A stretch of DNA of 64,000 nucleotides, taken from the NCBI RefSeq assembly GCF_003255815.1, contig NC_037682.1, positions 45,798,986 through 45,862,985 on the forward strand. Reading direction: 5' to 3'. Below are positions 63,738 to 64,000 of the stretch, one piece after another. The DNA is from Theropithecus gelada (Eukaryota > Chordata > Mammalia > Primates > Cercopithecidae). The notes beneath the pieces are model-generated. The model was not told where the DNA came from. It saw only the letters and a list, made by a program, of their open reading frames with translations, and searched no databases. Each line of letters opens with the position of its first letter. Position 1 is the first letter of the stretch. The position numbers and the translations under genes were made by a program.

Positions 63738-63895
63738 TAGTAGTGGTTCTCCAACTTTTGGGGGCATGTGCACTGCTTGGGATACATGTTAAAATGCCCC
63801 ATAGACCCAGGATTCAATTGGTCTTGGGTAAAGCCCAGGACTCAGCATTTTAACAAGCACATTGATAAATTCTGGTGTAGCTGATTAATGGATGC
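63738..63895. mobile_element. MER5A-type hAT-Charlie MITE
   Basis: Starts TAGTGGTTCTCCAACTTTTG. 'tgggatacatgttaaaatgcc' and 'cccaggactcagcattttaacaagcac' match MER5A. Same orientation as the copy at 27786. Confidence 0.78.
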
Positions 63896-64000
63896 TACTT
63901 CAAGATTTACTGCAGCCCACCAGGTGCATCCTGATCCAAGGGCTCAAATAGCAACCAGGATGTTCATTTTACTTTACAGTTGTTACAGACAAAAATCAAC
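63896..64000. other. Right edge, unrecognised
   Basis: Short remainder, possibly the end of the MER5A ('ccaccaggtgcatcctgatcc' resembles its right half). Confidence 0.35.

Overview
The window is nuclear DNA from a catarrhine primate, most likely human. The evidence is the interspersed repeats. There are ten Alu copies from several age classes, including one with AluY-diagnostic bases, an L1PA insertion, THE1/MST/MLT1 (MaLR) LTRs, and many ancient MIR and L2 fragments. No bacterial-type operon is present, nor any convincing protein-coding gene, rRNA, tRNA or CRISPR array. The longer open frames I examined are Alu, L1 or MaLR remnants, tetranucleotide repeats read as short-period peptides, or uninformative frames in single-copy DNA. 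The stretch is best read as intergenic or intronic sequence. A few single-copy blocks could hold non-coding exons or enhancers, but sequence alone cannot establish this.

Layout. 1-4,000: a 5'-truncated Alu, an AluY, a 5'-inverted L1PA and an MST LTR. 4,000-13,000: single-copy DNA with a second MaLR LTR, L2 and MIR fragments, an old L1 tail, an AluJ, two (TG)n arrays and a degenerate GT-rich domain. 13,000-17,400: an Alu, an L1M copy between two MIRs, and a CCAT array at the 3' end of an antisense L2. 21,500-24,100: a complete MaLR provirus (LTR-internal-LTR) with a perfect 5-bp target duplication, then a second CCAT array. 25,600-32,600: an MLT1-type LTR, a THE1 LTR splitting a MIR, and about 1.2 kb of L2 with nested Alu and MLT1 insertions. 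33,000-42,500: mostly MIR fragments, two related ancient LTR-like copies, an AluJ and an old L1. 42,490-43,850: an unidentified imperfect inverted repeat followed by a relic with a partly open frame. 44,000-64,000: dense MIR and L2, a hAT-type MITE, an antisense L1M carrying an Alu inside a MIR, three Alus in all, and a MER5A at the right edge.

There are no genes here to work together. What the window records best is the order of insertions. MIR and L2 form the oldest layer, interrupted by MLT1, L1M and MST/THE1, then by AluJ/S, with L1PA and AluY youngest. Several loci show two or three nested layers with target duplications still readable. Coordinates of old repeats (MIR, L2, L1M) are estimated by eye and may be off by 10-30 bases. 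Subfamily names are from memory of consensus features, not from a database search.
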